From assembly GCA_021741355.1 (NCBI GenBank), contig JAIOXZ010000026.1:1-50633 (forward strand): DNA of 50,633 nt. Direction: 5' to 3'. Below the pieces are notes generated by a model. The model saw only the letters and a list, made by a program, of their open reading frames with translations, was not told the DNA's origin and made no database searches. A program made the position numbers and the translations under genes. The stretch is from Caulobacter sp. (GTDB lineage Bacteria; Pseudomonadota; Alphaproteobacteria; Caulobacterales; Caulobacteraceae). This document shows, one piece after another, positions 26,316 to 35,789 of the stretch (within the stretch, counting starts at the first letter, position 1; each line of letters begins with the position of its first letter).

Positions 26316-26347
26316 CGGCCTAGGTGTTCTCCCGTCCTGAGCGGCGC

Positions 26348-26371
26348 CTATAGCAGATTTCCGCTGCGGAA
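26348..26371 (-). promoter_or_regulatory. Promoter -10 and adjacent palindrome upstream of ptsP
   Basis: On the minus strand TGCTATAGG gives an extended -10 about 30 bases before the ptsP start. Just upstream of it lies the 13-bp perfect palindrome TTCCGC-t-GCGGAA (26359-26371). No matching -35 is obvious at 17 bases, which fits a promoter helped or blocked by a protein at the palindrome. Confidence 0.4.
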
Positions 26372-26478
26372 CAGTGACCCCGACCGGCCAAACGGCGTCA
26401 ACAGGCGACAATCATCCGGCGATCCGTCAGACGCCGTGCAATTGCCGCCTAATCGGGCGGTTCGAGGGCGGATCGCCG

Positions 26479-27741
26479 TCAGAGCTGGTCCAGGCCGTAG
26501 GCGCTGTGCAGGGCGCGGACGGCCAGTTCGGTGTAGGCCTCGTCGATCAGCACGCTGATCTTGATCTCGCTGGTCGAGATGACCTGGATATTCACGCCCT
26601 TTTCCGCGAGGGCGGTGAACATGGTCTTGGCGACGCCAGCATGGCTGCGCATGCCCACGCCGATGACCGAGACCTTGGCCACGTCCTCGTTCAGTTGCAC
26701 ATCCTCGAAGCCTATCTCGGCTTGTCCGGCGCGCAGGATCTCGACCGTGCGGCCGGCGTCGCGCTTGCCGACGGTGAACTCCATGTTGGCCGCGCCTTCG
26801 CTGCGGGCGTGGCTCTGGACGATCATGTCGACGTTGACGTTCGCGTCGGCCAGACGGCCGAAGATCTTCGAGGAGACGCCCGGCGTGTCCGGCAGACCGA
26901 ACAGGCTGATCTTGGCTTCGTCGCGGCTGTAGGCCACGCCGCTCACGATGCGCTTTTCCACGATCTCCTCCTCGTCGCAGACGATGGTGCCCTTCCCTTC
27001 GGAAGTATGGCCGGCTTCTTCTCCCGGCTCGACGAAGCTGGACAGCACGCGCAGCGGAACATGCTGCGACATGGCCAGTTCGACCGATCGGGTCTGCAGG
27101 ACCTTGGCCCCCAGCGACGCCATTTCGAGCATCTCCTCGTAGGAGATGCGCGCCAGCTTGCGGGCCTTGCTCTCGATGCGTGGGTCGGTGGTGTAGACCC
27201 CGTCCACGTCCGTGTAGATGTCGCAGGCGGCGCCGAGCGCGGCGGCGATGCCGACGGCGCTGGTGTCCGAGCCGCCGCGGCCGAGCGTGGCGATGCGGCC
27301 GTCGCGGGTGACGCCCTGGAAGCCGGCGATCACGGCGATCTCGCCGGCGTCCATCGCCGCGGCCAGTCGCTCGGGCGGAATTTCGTCGATCCGCGCGCGG
27401 CCATGGGCCTCGTCGGTCAGGATCGGAATCTGCCAGCCCAGCCAGGAGCGGGCGTTCAGACCCATGTTGCGCAGAGTCATGGCCAGCAGGCCGGCGGTGA
27501 CCTGTTCGCCGCTGGCGACAACCATGTCGTATTCGTCGTCGCTCGCGGGCAGGCCCTGGGCGGCGGGACCCGCGCCGTCGGTCCAGGCCACCAGCTCGTT
27601 GGTCTTGCCCGCCATGGCCGAGACCACCACGGCGACCTGCTTGCCGGTCGCGACCTCAGCCGCAACCAGCCGCCCGACGCGACGGATACGTTCAAGGTCG
27701 GCCACCGACGTGCCGCCGAATTTCATCACCAGCCGTGACAC
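26479..27741 (-). CDS. lysC: Aspartate kinase LysC
   Basis: A 420-residue monofunctional aspartokinase, the first step of Lys/Thr/Met and diaminopimelate synthesis. The kinase domain has VMKFGGTSVA (about 5-14), GFQGVT and LGRGGSDTSAVGIAAALGA (ATP and aspartate binding). The C-terminal third has two ACT domains (about 265-420), including VSSKIFGRLADANVNVDMIVQ and MFTALAEKGVNIQVISTSEIKIS, for feedback control by lysine and threonine. The start is GTG 27741 (MSRLVMKF); ATG 27726 is the alternative. Divergent from ubiG with a 164-base gap. Confidence 0.96.
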   Translation of the reverse strand: MSRLVMKFGGTSVADLERIRRVGRLVAAEVATGKQVAVVVSAMAGKTNELVAWTDGAGPAAQGLPASDDEYDMVVASGEQVTAGLLAMTLRNMGLNARSWLGWQIPILTDEAHGRARIDEIPPERLAAAMDAGEIAVIAGFQGVTRDGRIATLGRGGSDTSAVGIAAALGAACDIYTDVDGVYTTDPRIESKARKLARISYEEMLEMASLGAKVLQTRSVELAMSQHVPLRVLSSFVEPGEEAGHTSEGKGTIVCDEEEIVEKRIVSGVAYSRDEAKISLFGLPDTPGVSSKIFGRLADANVNVDMIVQSHARSEGAANMEFTVGKRDAGRTVEILRAGQAEIGFEDVQLNEDVAKVSVIGVGMRSHAGVAKTMFTALAEKGVNIQVISTSEIKISVLIDEAYTELAVRALHSAYGLDQL

Positions 27742-27905
27742 GTCAGGCCGCTCGCCCCCTCGTTTGGCGGTTTTTTCTTGCGCGTTCGGCGATTGGAACG
27801 CCCAAGCCACGCAAGAGGTCGCCTTCTAGCGAGGCTTTCGCGGCGCCGCAATGCGCCAGATCGCTTGCCGTCGACGTCCCGGCCCGGGCGGACTAGATAG
27901 GAGGC

Positions 27906-28661
27906 ATGACCGCCCCCGCCGCAGAGCTCCGCACGAGCGTCGATCCCGCCGACGTCGAACGCTTTTCCCGCATCGCCGCCGAATGGTGGGACCCGCGCGG
28001 CAAGTTCGCGCCACTGCATAAATTCAACCCGATCCGGCTGGGCTTCATCCGGGAAGAGGCGCTGGCCAGATTTGGCCGCGACGGTTGCCTGCGCCGGCCG
28101 TTCGAGGGGCTGAAGCTGCTCGACATCGGGTGCGGCGGCGGGCTGCTCAGCGAGCCGATGAGCAGACTCGGCTTCACTGTGACCGGGGTGGACGCCTCCG
28201 AACGCAACATCGGCACGGCCTCAACCCACGCAGCCGAGCAAGGGCTGGAGATCGCCTACCGCGCCTCGACGGCCGAACAGTTGCTGGCCGAAAGGGCCGG
28301 CCCGTTCGATGTGATCCTCAACATGGAGGTCATCGAGCATGTCGCCGATCCGGGCGAGTTCCTTCGGACCACGGCGAAGCTTCTGGCGCCAGGCGGGATC
28401 ATGATCGTCGCGACCTTGAACCGCACGTTGAAGGCGCTGGCGCTGGCCAAGATCGGCGCGGAGTACGTCCTGCGCTGGGTTCCCGCCGGCACGCATGACT
28501 GGAAACAGTTCCTCACGCCGGAAGAGCTGCGCTCGTTCCTCGAGGGCCACCCGTTCGACATCCACGGTCCGTTCGGCCTGTCCTATAACCCGCTGGCGGG
28601 CAAGTGGGTCCGGTCGGCAGACGCCGACGTCAACTACCTGATGACGGTGACCCGGGGCTGA
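27906..28661 (+). CDS. ubiG: Ubiquinone biosynthesis O-methyltransferase UbiG
   Basis: A 251-residue SAM-dependent methyltransferase acting twice in ubiquinone synthesis. [29 protein letters not shown] (about 18-46) is diagnostic of UbiG, followed by motif [16 protein letters not shown] (about 70-84), NMEVIEHV and the late [15 protein letters not shown]. Complete and of normal length. The next gene, a GNAT acetyltransferase, overlaps its stop (TGATG), so the two are translated together. Confidence 0.97.
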   Translation: MTAPAAELRTSVDPADVERFSRIAAEWWDPRGKFAPLHKFNPIRLGFIREEALARFGRDGCLRRPFEGLKLLDIGCGGGLLSEPMSRLGFTVTGVDASERNIGTASTHAAEQGLEIAYRASTAEQLLAERAGPFDVILNMEVIEHVADPGEFLRTTAKLLAPGGIMIVATLNRTLKALALAKIGAEYVLRWVPAGTHDWKQFLTPEELRSFLEGHPFDIHGPFGLSYNPLAGKWVRSADADVNYLMTVTRG

Positions 28662-29182
28662 TGACGATCCGCACGGCGCGACTACGGCTTGAGCCGGCGC
28701 AACACAGCGACCTTCTGGCGGTTGGCCTGGGCGAGGATGTTCTGGCCGGGACCCTGGGTGTCGCCATCGCGGCAGACTGGGCCGGCGCGGACGCCATGGA
28801 CGCGATCAGCCGCAGCCGCGACATGCTGGCCGACGATCCCGCCCTGTCCCAGTGGTGGATGCATTTCATCATCCATGAGGCCGACAACACCCTGATCGGG
28901 CTCGGCGGATTCAAGGGCGCGCCGTCGGGCGGGCAGGTCGAGATCGGCTACGAGATCGCACCCGGCTATCGCCGACAGGGTCTTGCCGGAGAGGCGGCGC
29001 GGGGAATGGTCGATCACGCGCTGGCGAACCCGGATGTCGACCACGTGCTGGCGCATACCCTGCCGGAGGAGAGTCCCTCGACGATGATCCTGCGGCGGCT
29101 GGGCCTGAAGTTCATCCAGGCTCTCAACGATCCCGACGACGGCCCGATCTGGCGCTGGCGGCTGGATCGCGACGGTCGCTGA
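28661..29182 (+). CDS. GNAT-family N-acetyltransferase (RimJ/RimL-like)
   Basis: A 173-residue acetyltransferase. TIRTARLRLEPAQHSDL is the RimJ/RimL-type opening, and the acetyl-CoA loop lies in EIGYEIAPGYRRQGLAGEAAR (about 97-117, pattern Q/RxxGxA). The end IWRWRLDR is normal for the group. The substrate is not readable. Its ATG (28661) shares a base with the ubiG stop, giving translational coupling. A 60-base gap separates it from the end of a convergent lipoprotein gene. Confidence 0.88.
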   Translation: MTIRTARLRLEPAQHSDLLAVGLGEDVLAGTLGVAIAADWAGADAMDAISRSRDMLADDPALSQWWMHFIIHEADNTLIGLGGFKGAPSGGQVEIGYEIAPGYRRQGLAGEAARGMVDHALANPDVDHVLAHTLPEESPSTMILRRLGLKFIQALNDPDDGPIWRWRLDRDGR

Positions 29183-29242
29183 GGGTGTCTGGCGAGGTCG
29201 TGGGCCTGCTCGCGGTTTAGGCTATCCTTCGCCGGCGGTATC

Positions 29243-31003
<1,761 letters not shown>

Positions 31004-31165
31004 GACGTCCCCCAACGTTGTTCGCTGAACGATGTCATGAGCGGTCTGCTCGCACCAGAACTTTATGCTCGCAGTCCGTGCATCCCGGAAATCACCAGTA
31101 ACGGTGTGGCGGCAAAGCACGGAGCGGGATCTACCCCGGCGTTCTTCACCGCGTGAGAGGAAGGC

Positions 31166-31762
31166 TCAGCGGTAGTCGCTCGCGTCCACCATCCTGCGCG
31201 AGCTGTTCAGCAGGTCGGCGATCAGGCCGGACTGCTCGTAGTCCTCGTCGAGGAAGCCGCCCTTGGCCGTATAGGCGCCCTGTTCGAAGCAGCGGACGGC
31301 CGTGGCCAGCATCATCGAGACGCTGTCGAAGATGATCTCGTGCTCGTCCTCGCCGGGCAGGAACTCGACCACGCAGCCATAGTCGGCCGACTCCGGATCG
31401 CAGATCACGGCCAGATAGCCGCCGCCGCCGTCGGTCAGGATCGGGAACCAGCTGGACGGCCACAGGTCAGCGAGGCCGGCGAAACCCTTGTAGTGCAGGG
31501 CCGCCTCGGCGATCGGCATCCAGTAGTGGCCGGGGATGACATGGCCGTCGCCGAGCGTGCGGCCGACGGGCAGGTCGACCCCGTCATGGCGGCCGTACAG
31601 GGCGGTCAGGTCCTCCGGCGCGGGGCCGGCCGGGGCGACGGCGTCCTCGACATCGTCGGGTGCGATGCCCGGTTGCAGCATCTCCACCGCCGGCCGGTTC
31701 AGCCTGCGCAGCTGAGCGGTCAGGGCGTCGACCTGCTCGAACACCAGCATCATCTCACTCAT
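31166..31762 (-). CDS. SMI1/KNR4 (SUKH)-like protein
   Basis: A 198-residue soluble protein. PEDLTALYGRHDGVDLPVG (about 49-67), GHYWMPIAEAALHYKG (about 77-92), WFPILTDGGGGYLAVICDP (about 106-124) and DSVSMMLATAVRCFEQGAY (about 146-164) match the conserved words of the SUKH superfamily in order. Many members are immunity proteins against secreted toxins; others are general binding proteins. No toxin gene is visible next to it. It starts at ATG 31762, 17 bases after the stop of the DUF1178 gene on the same strand. Confidence 0.72.
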   Translation of the reverse strand: MSEMMLVFEQVDALTAQLRRLNRPAVEMLQPGIAPDDVEDAVAPAGPAPEDLTALYGRHDGVDLPVGRTLGDGHVIPGHYWMPIAEAALHYKGFAGLADLWPSSWFPILTDGGGGYLAVICDPESADYGCVVEFLPGEDEHEIIFDSVSMMLATAVRCFEQGAYTAKGGFLDEDYEQSGLIADLLNSSRRMVDASDYR

Positions 31763-31779
31763 CCGGCGCTCCGCACGAT

Positions 31780-32214
31780 CTAGTTCATGTCCGTCTTTTT
31801 CGGCGGCGCCGGCGGCAGGGCCGCGACGGGCACGCCGTCCTCGACCAGCGCCTTTACCTCCGCGGGCGAGGCCTCGCCGTAGATGCCGCGTTCTTCACTG
31901 CGGCCCTCATGGATGTCGCGGGCTTCGCGGGCGAAGGTGTCGCCGACATAGTCGAAGTTCTCCTCGACGTGCGCGCGCACCTTTCCGATGGCCTCCATCA
32001 TCATCTGGCGGGCTTCCGGCGGCAGGCCCGAGCCGCTGTTCTGGGCCTTGGTTCCGCCGACGGCCGGCGACATGATCTGCTTGCGTACGGCCTTGCTGGC
32101 GCAGACCGGACACTCCAGCAGTCCGCGCGCGGCCTGTTCGTCGAAGTCGGCGGAAGCCCCGAACCAGCCTTCGAACTCGTGGCCGTGCTCACAGGCGAGG
32201 GCGTACCGGATCAT
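31780..32214 (-). CDS. DUF1178 family protein
   Basis: A 144-residue protein. MIRYALACEHGHEFEGWFGAS (1-21) and LLECPVCASKAVRKQIMSPAV (about 32-52) give a Cys/His set (CxHxH and CxxC) that probably binds zinc like a small ribbon. This is the conserved N-terminus of the DUF1178 family of alphaproteobacteria. The C-terminal half is charged and helical. The function is unknown. Its ATG overlaps the stop of the nitrilase gene by four bases (ATGA). Confidence 0.88.
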   Translation of the reverse strand: MIRYALACEHGHEFEGWFGASADFDEQAARGLLECPVCASKAVRKQIMSPAVGGTKAQNSGSGLPPEARQMMMEAIGKVRAHVEENFDYVGDTFAREARDIHEGRSEERGIYGEASPAEVKALVEDGVPVAALPPAPPKKTDMN

Positions 32215-33032
32215 GGGCCGACAAACGCGCGGGCATTGGTCAGCACGGGGATGGCCGCGCGGGCCTTGTCCGCCTCGGCCAGATCCAGGTCGGCGACGAG
32301 TACGCCGGGTTCGTCGTGGTCCAGCTTGCCGATGATCTCGCCCCAGGGCGCGACGATGGTTGAATGGCCCCAGGTGCCGCGGCCGTCCTCATGGAAGCCG
32401 CCCTGGGCCGCCGCCAGAACAAAGCTACCGGTCTCGATCGCCCGGGCGCGCAGCAGCACCTCCCAGTGCGCCTCGCCGGTCGGACGGGTAAAGGCGGCCG
32501 GGATTGTCAGGATGGTCGCCCCGGCGGTCGCCAGCGCCCGGTAGACGGCCGGAAAGCGCATGTCGTAGCAGATGCTCAGGCCCAGCCGTGCGCCGTCGAT
32601 ATCGGCTGTCACGGCCCGCTCGCCGGGCTCATAGGTCGCCGACTCCCGCGCCGTCTCGCCGGTCGGCAGGTCGACGTCGAACATGTGCAGCTTGTCGTAG
32701 GTGGCGGTGACCTCGCCGCGCGGGCTGACCAGCACCTGGCGGTTGGCCGCCTTGCCGTCCTCGCGCCGGACCAGCGCCGAGCCGATGTCGAGCCAGACGC
32801 CGAGCTCGGCCGCCAGGGCGCGCAGGCCGGTCACCACCGGATCATCCGCCAGCAAGGTCAGCTGCGGCAGCAGCCGGTCCCGGTTCTTCTCCAGGATGTT
32901 GGTCGCCTCGGGCGTCAGGATGAAGGTCGCGCCCTGCGCCGCCGCCTCCCGCACCAGCGGAACGACGTGCGCCAGCGCCGCCGCGTGGGTGGCGGGCGTA
33001 CGGGTCTGAACGAGGCCGATGCGCAGGGTCAT
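32211..33032 (-). CDS. Carbon-nitrogen hydrolase (nitrilase superfamily, Nit-like omega-amidase/deaminated glutathione amidase)
   Basis: A 273-residue hydrolase. The Glu-Lys-Cys triad is visible: Glu42 in LTPEATN, Lys114 in TYDKLHMFDVD and Cys155 in LSICYDMRFP. The HMFDVD and CYDMRFP words are those of the Nit1/Nit2 branch, which repairs deaminated glutathione or hydrolyses 2-oxoglutaramate. It overlaps the glutaredoxin gene by four bases at its start and DUF1178 by four at its end. Sharing an operon with glutaredoxin supports a glutathione-repair role (inference). Confidence 0.92.
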   Translation of the reverse strand: MTLRIGLVQTRTPATHAAALAHVVPLVREAAAQGATFILTPEATNILEKNRDRLLPQLTLLADDPVVTGLRALAAELGVWLDIGSALVRREDGKAANRQVLVSPRGEVTATYDKLHMFDVDLPTGETARESATYEPGERAVTADIDGARLGLSICYDMRFPAVYRALATAGATILTIPAAFTRPTGEAHWEVLLRARAIETGSFVLAAAQGGFHEDGRGTWGHSTIVAPWGEIIGKLDHDEPGVLVADLDLAEADKARAAIPVLTNARAFVGP

Positions 33033-33286
33033 GCGGTCAGCAGGGCGTCCAGCTTACCGTCGCGGTCGAGGGCCAGCATGTCGTCGCAGCCGCCGATGTG
33101 CGTCTCGCCGATGAAGATCTGCGGGAAGGTCGAGCGACCGCCGGAGCGGTCCATCATTTCCTTGCGCAGGGCCGGGTCCATGCCGGCTTCGATCTCGGTG
33201 AAGTCCGCGCCCTTCTGGCCGAGCACGCCGAGCGCGCGAGCGCAGTAGCCGCAGAAGGGACGGGTGTAGATGGTGACGTGGGCCAT
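33029..33286 (-). CDS. grxC: Glutaredoxin GrxC (dithiol, CGYC)
   Basis: An 85-residue glutaredoxin 3-type protein. The active site FCGYC has Cys12 and Cys15; TFPQIFIG carries the cis-Pro and HIGGCDDM the glutathione-binding Gly-Gly-Cys-Asp. It reduces disulfides and mixed disulfides with glutathione in the cytoplasm. I use ATG 33286. An in-frame ATG at 33319 overlaps the comF stop (ATGA) and would add 11 residues, which would also fit the four-base overlaps seen elsewhere in this operon. Confidence 0.93.
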   Translation of the reverse strand: MAHVTIYTRPFCGYCARALGVLGQKGADFTEIEAGMDPALRKEMMDRSGGRSTFPQIFIGETHIGGCDDMLALDRDGKLDALLTA

Positions 33287-33315
33287 GGTCTCGAAACGCT
33301 GACGGTTGATGGGCT

Positions 33316-34098
33316 TCATATAGTGGTGTCCGCCCCGGCGCGCACCTTCGCTATGACGGCCAGGTCGACGGCGGCCGCTCCAGCGGCTTTCAGCGCTCTC
33401 GCACAGGCATGGGCGGTGGCGCCGGTGGTCAGAACATCGTCAATCAGCAGAACGCGCCTGCCCTCGATCCGGGTCCGTCGCGCCGGGGGGACGGCGAAGG
33501 CGCCGGCCACATTGCGGCGACGGCCCGCCGCCGACTTGCCGCCCTGGCTTTCGGTGCGCCGCACCCGGGCGAGGGCGTCCGGGGCCACGGCGACACCCGC
33601 CAGCGCGCCGAGCGGCCGGGCGATCTCGGCCATCTGATTGTAACGGCGCGACAGCAGTCGCCAGCGATGCAGCGGCACCGGCACGATCACCTCCGCCTCG
33701 TCCAGCAGGTCGCGCGCCGAGCGCAGCACCCAGCGCGCCAGCACCGGGGCGAGGTCGGTGCGGTCGGCGTGCTTGAGCTTGAGGACCAGGTCGCGGCTGT
33801 TCTCGTCATAGAGGCAGGCCGCGCGGGCACGGTCGAAGGCTCTCGGCCGCGCCGTGCAGGCCGCGCAGCGCACGCCCGGGCCGGGATCGTATTCCCAGGG
33901 GGCGCCGCAGCCGTCGCAGACCGGCGCTTCAAGAAAGGTGATCCGGCTCCAGACGTCGGCGGTCAGCCCGCCGGTCAGCGCCGGGGCGCCGGCGGTGTCC
34001 AGCGGCGGCAGGATCAGGTCGAGCAGCGCGCGCCCCGCGCCGATGACGCGCGGACCCGGTTTCAAAACCGGCCGTGACAGGCCATCTTCCGCGCGCAT
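33316..34098 (-). CDS. ComF-family phosphoribosyltransferase-like protein
   Basis: A 260-residue protein of the ComF/GntX family. An N-terminal zinc-ribbon-like set CDGCGAPW...RCAACTA (about 60-81) is followed by a PRTase domain whose PRPP loop is VLLIDDVLTTGATAHACARAL (about 217-237). ComF proteins act in DNA uptake or carbon-source use; the function in alphaproteobacteria is not settled. The start codon overlaps the start codon of the divergent methyltransferase gene (CATG at 34096-34099). First gene of the comF-grxC-nitrilase-DUF1178 operon. Confidence 0.88.
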   Translation of the reverse strand: MRAEDGLSRPVLKPGPRVIGAGRALLDLILPPLDTAGAPALTGGLTADVWSRITFLEAPVCDGCGAPWEYDPGPGVRCAACTARPRAFDRARAACLYDENSRDLVLKLKHADRTDLAPVLARWVLRSARDLLDEAEVIVPVPLHRWRLLSRRYNQMAEIARPLGALAGVAVAPDALARVRRTESQGGKSAAGRRRNVAGAFAVPPARRTRIEGRRVLLIDDVLTTGATAHACARALKAAGAAAVDLAVIAKVRAGADTTI

Positions 34099-35002
34099 GA
34101 CCGCCAGCCCTCCCAATCTGTTCGACCGCGCCCTGCACCGGCGACGGCTCGACCGCGCCGCGCCCGGCTACGCGACCGCCGACTTCCTCAAGGAACGGGC
34201 GGCGCAGGACGCGGTGGCGCGGCTGGAGGCGATCATGCGTCGGTTTCCGCTGGCCGTCGACATGGGCGCGCGCCACGGCGCCTTCGCCCGCGCGCTGGCC
34301 CGTAGCGATGCAGCCGCCAAGGTCGACCTGCTGATCGAGACGGACCTGTCGGCGGCCATGCTGGCGGACCGGCCAGGGCCCCGGCTGGCGATGGACGAGG
34401 AACTGTCGGCCTTTGCGCCGGAAAGCCTGGACCTGATCATCTCGACCCTCTCGCTGCACTGGACCAACGACCTGGTCGGCGCGCTGATCCAGATTCGCCG
34501 GTCCCTGAAGCCGGACGGGCTGTTCATCGGCTCGGTGCTGGGCGGGGCGACCCTGACCGAACTTCGCCAGTGCCTGCTGGAAGCGGAGGCCGAGATCAGC
34601 GGCGGCGCCGGCCTGCGAATCTCGCCGTTCGCCGACGCCTTTGACGCCGCCGCCCTGCTGCAGCGGGCCGGACTGGCCCTGCCGGTGGCCGATGTGGACA
34701 GCGTCACCGTCCGCTACGCCCATCCGCTGGCCCTGCTGCGCGACCTGCGGGCGATGGGCGAGACCAACGTCCTGCGCGACCGTCCCAGACGCCCTCTGAC
34801 CCGGCGGGTGCTGCTGCGGGCGATGGAGCTCTACGCCCAGCGGTTCAGCGGTCCGGACGGCAAGGTGGTCGCCACCTTCGAGATCATCACCGTCACCGGC
34901 TGGGCGCCGCACGAAAGCCAGCAGAAGCCGCTTCGGCCGGGCTCGGCGAAGATGCGCCTGGCGGATGCTCTGGGGACGGTGGAGATCAAGACCCCTCGAT
35001 GA
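34097..35002 (+). CDS. SAM-dependent methyltransferase-fold protein, NDUFAF5-like
   Basis: A 301-residue protein. LFDRALHRRRLDRAAPGYATADFLKERAA (about 8-36) is close to the start of human NDUFAF5 and its bacterial relatives. A SAM fold follows (VDMGARHGAFARALA, LDLIISTLSLHWTNDLVGALIQIRRSLKPDGLFIGS), and the ending has ELRxxLxxAExE and TRRVLLRAMELYAQRF. In mitochondria, NDUFAF5 hydroxylates an arginine of a complex I subunit, so a role in complex I assembly is likely (inference). Motif I is unusual (GARHG in place of GxGxG). It ends at 35002, directly before a hairpin repeat. Confidence 0.87.
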   Translation: MTASPPNLFDRALHRRRLDRAAPGYATADFLKERAAQDAVARLEAIMRRFPLAVDMGARHGAFARALARSDAAAKVDLLIETDLSAAMLADRPGPRLAMDEELSAFAPESLDLIISTLSLHWTNDLVGALIQIRRSLKPDGLFIGSVLGGATLTELRQCLLEAEAEISGGAGLRISPFADAFDAAALLQRAGLALPVADVDSVTVRYAHPLALLRDLRAMGETNVLRDRPRRPLTRRVLLRAMELYAQRFSGPDGKVVATFEIITVTGWAPHESQQKPLRPGSAKMRLADALGTVEIKTPR

Positions 35003-35153
35003 TCCTCCCCCGGAGGGGGAGGGGGACCATGCGGAGCATGGTGGTGGGGGAGCCGCCGGTGCTGGTTGATATCGGCACCGCGCGAAAACGGCGATGGGCA
35101 GCCTCTCCCTCTCCGACCCGGCTCCGCCGGGCCACCTCTCCCTCCGGGAGAGG
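35003..35153. repeat. Dispersed inverted-repeat element, family B, copy 5
   Basis: Left hairpin CCTCCCCC-gga-GGGGGAGG begins two bases after the methyltransferase stop; right hairpin CCTCTCCC-tcc-GGGAGAGG ends at 35153. Inside are CATGCGGAGCATG and GGCTCCGCCGGGCC palindromes. It fills the convergent spacer to the Flp pilin gene. Confidence 0.75.
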
Positions 35154-35164
35154 AATTGCGGGGG

Positions 35165-35329
35165 TCACTCGATCGCGCCGGCCACGGCGTCGCTGACGTA
35201 CTGCATCTTCTCGGTGGTCTTGTTGCCGAACACCGTGACAGACGTGACGATCACCAGGAACACCAGCGAGGCGATCAGGCCGTACTCGATGGCGGTCGCG
35301 CCCGACTCGTTGCGCCAGAACGTCTTCAG
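35165..35329 (-). CDS. Flp-family type IVb pilin, apparent CTG start
   Basis: A 54-residue pilin. NESGATAIEYGLIASLVFLVIVTSV (about 8-32) is the Flp/PilA signature: a prepilin peptidase site after Gly (SG-ATAIEYG) and a hydrophobic helix. No ATG, GTG or TTG exists in this frame between the preceding shadow sequence and the motif. The likeliest start is CTG 35329, which overlaps the stop of the Nudix gene (CTGA), so translation would be coupled. It might instead be a pilin that has lost its true start. No tad pilus assembly genes are nearby. Confidence 0.68.
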   Translation of the reverse strand: MKTFWRNESGATAIEYGLIASLVFLVIVTSVTVFGNKTTEKMQYVSDAVAGAIE

Positions 35330-35745
35330 ACGAGATCGCGCAGCCAGGCCACCAGCGGCGCGTCCGCCGGCGGCATGGGATAGTCGGTCAGCTTGTCGGG
35401 CTTCACCCACGCCAGCGCCTCGTGTTCGAGCGCCGTGACAAACCCGTCCCAGCGCCTGCACAGGTAGAGTGGCATGAGCAGGTGAAACGAATCGTAACTG
35501 TGCGAGGCAAATACGAACGGGGCGAGGCAGGCGTGCGTCACGCCGATGCCCAGCTCCTCCTTCAGCTCGCGGATCAGGCAGGCCTCCGGCGTCTCGCCGG
35601 GCTCGACCTTGCCGCCCGGAAACTCCCACAGACCGGCCAGCTGCTTGCCCTGGGGCCGTTTGCAGATCAGCACCCGGCCATCGACGTCGATCAGCGCCGC
35701 GGCGGCGACGAGCAGGGTAGGCTTGGGATCGGCGATCTCGGACAT
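35326..35745 (-). CDS. mutT: Nudix hydrolase, MutT-like 8-oxo-dGTP diphosphatase
   Basis: A 139-residue Nudix protein. The Nudix box begins GGKVEPGE (44-51) and ends RELKEELGI (59-67), with the metal-binding Glu residues in place. Upstream words (LLVAAAALIDVDGRVLICKRP, GLWEFPGGK) are those of MutT-type enzymes that clean the nucleotide pool of 8-oxo-dGTP. Complete and of normal length. Its stop codon overlaps the apparent start of the pilin gene. Confidence 0.9.
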   Translation of the reverse strand: MSEIADPKPTLLVAAAALIDVDGRVLICKRPQGKQLAGLWEFPGGKVEPGETPEACLIRELKEELGIGVTHACLAPFVFASHSYDSFHLLMPLYLCRRWDGFVTALEHEALAWVKPDKLTDYPMPPADAPLVAWLRDLV

Positions 35746-35789
35746 GTGTGACGAGGTAGCAGCCGACTCCCGACCGCGCCAGCCAGGCC

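Noticed and set aside
31094..31108. An ACCAGTAAC word shared with the palindrome at 21599-21618
   Set aside because: Only 9 bases match and there is no second arm, so it is probably chance.
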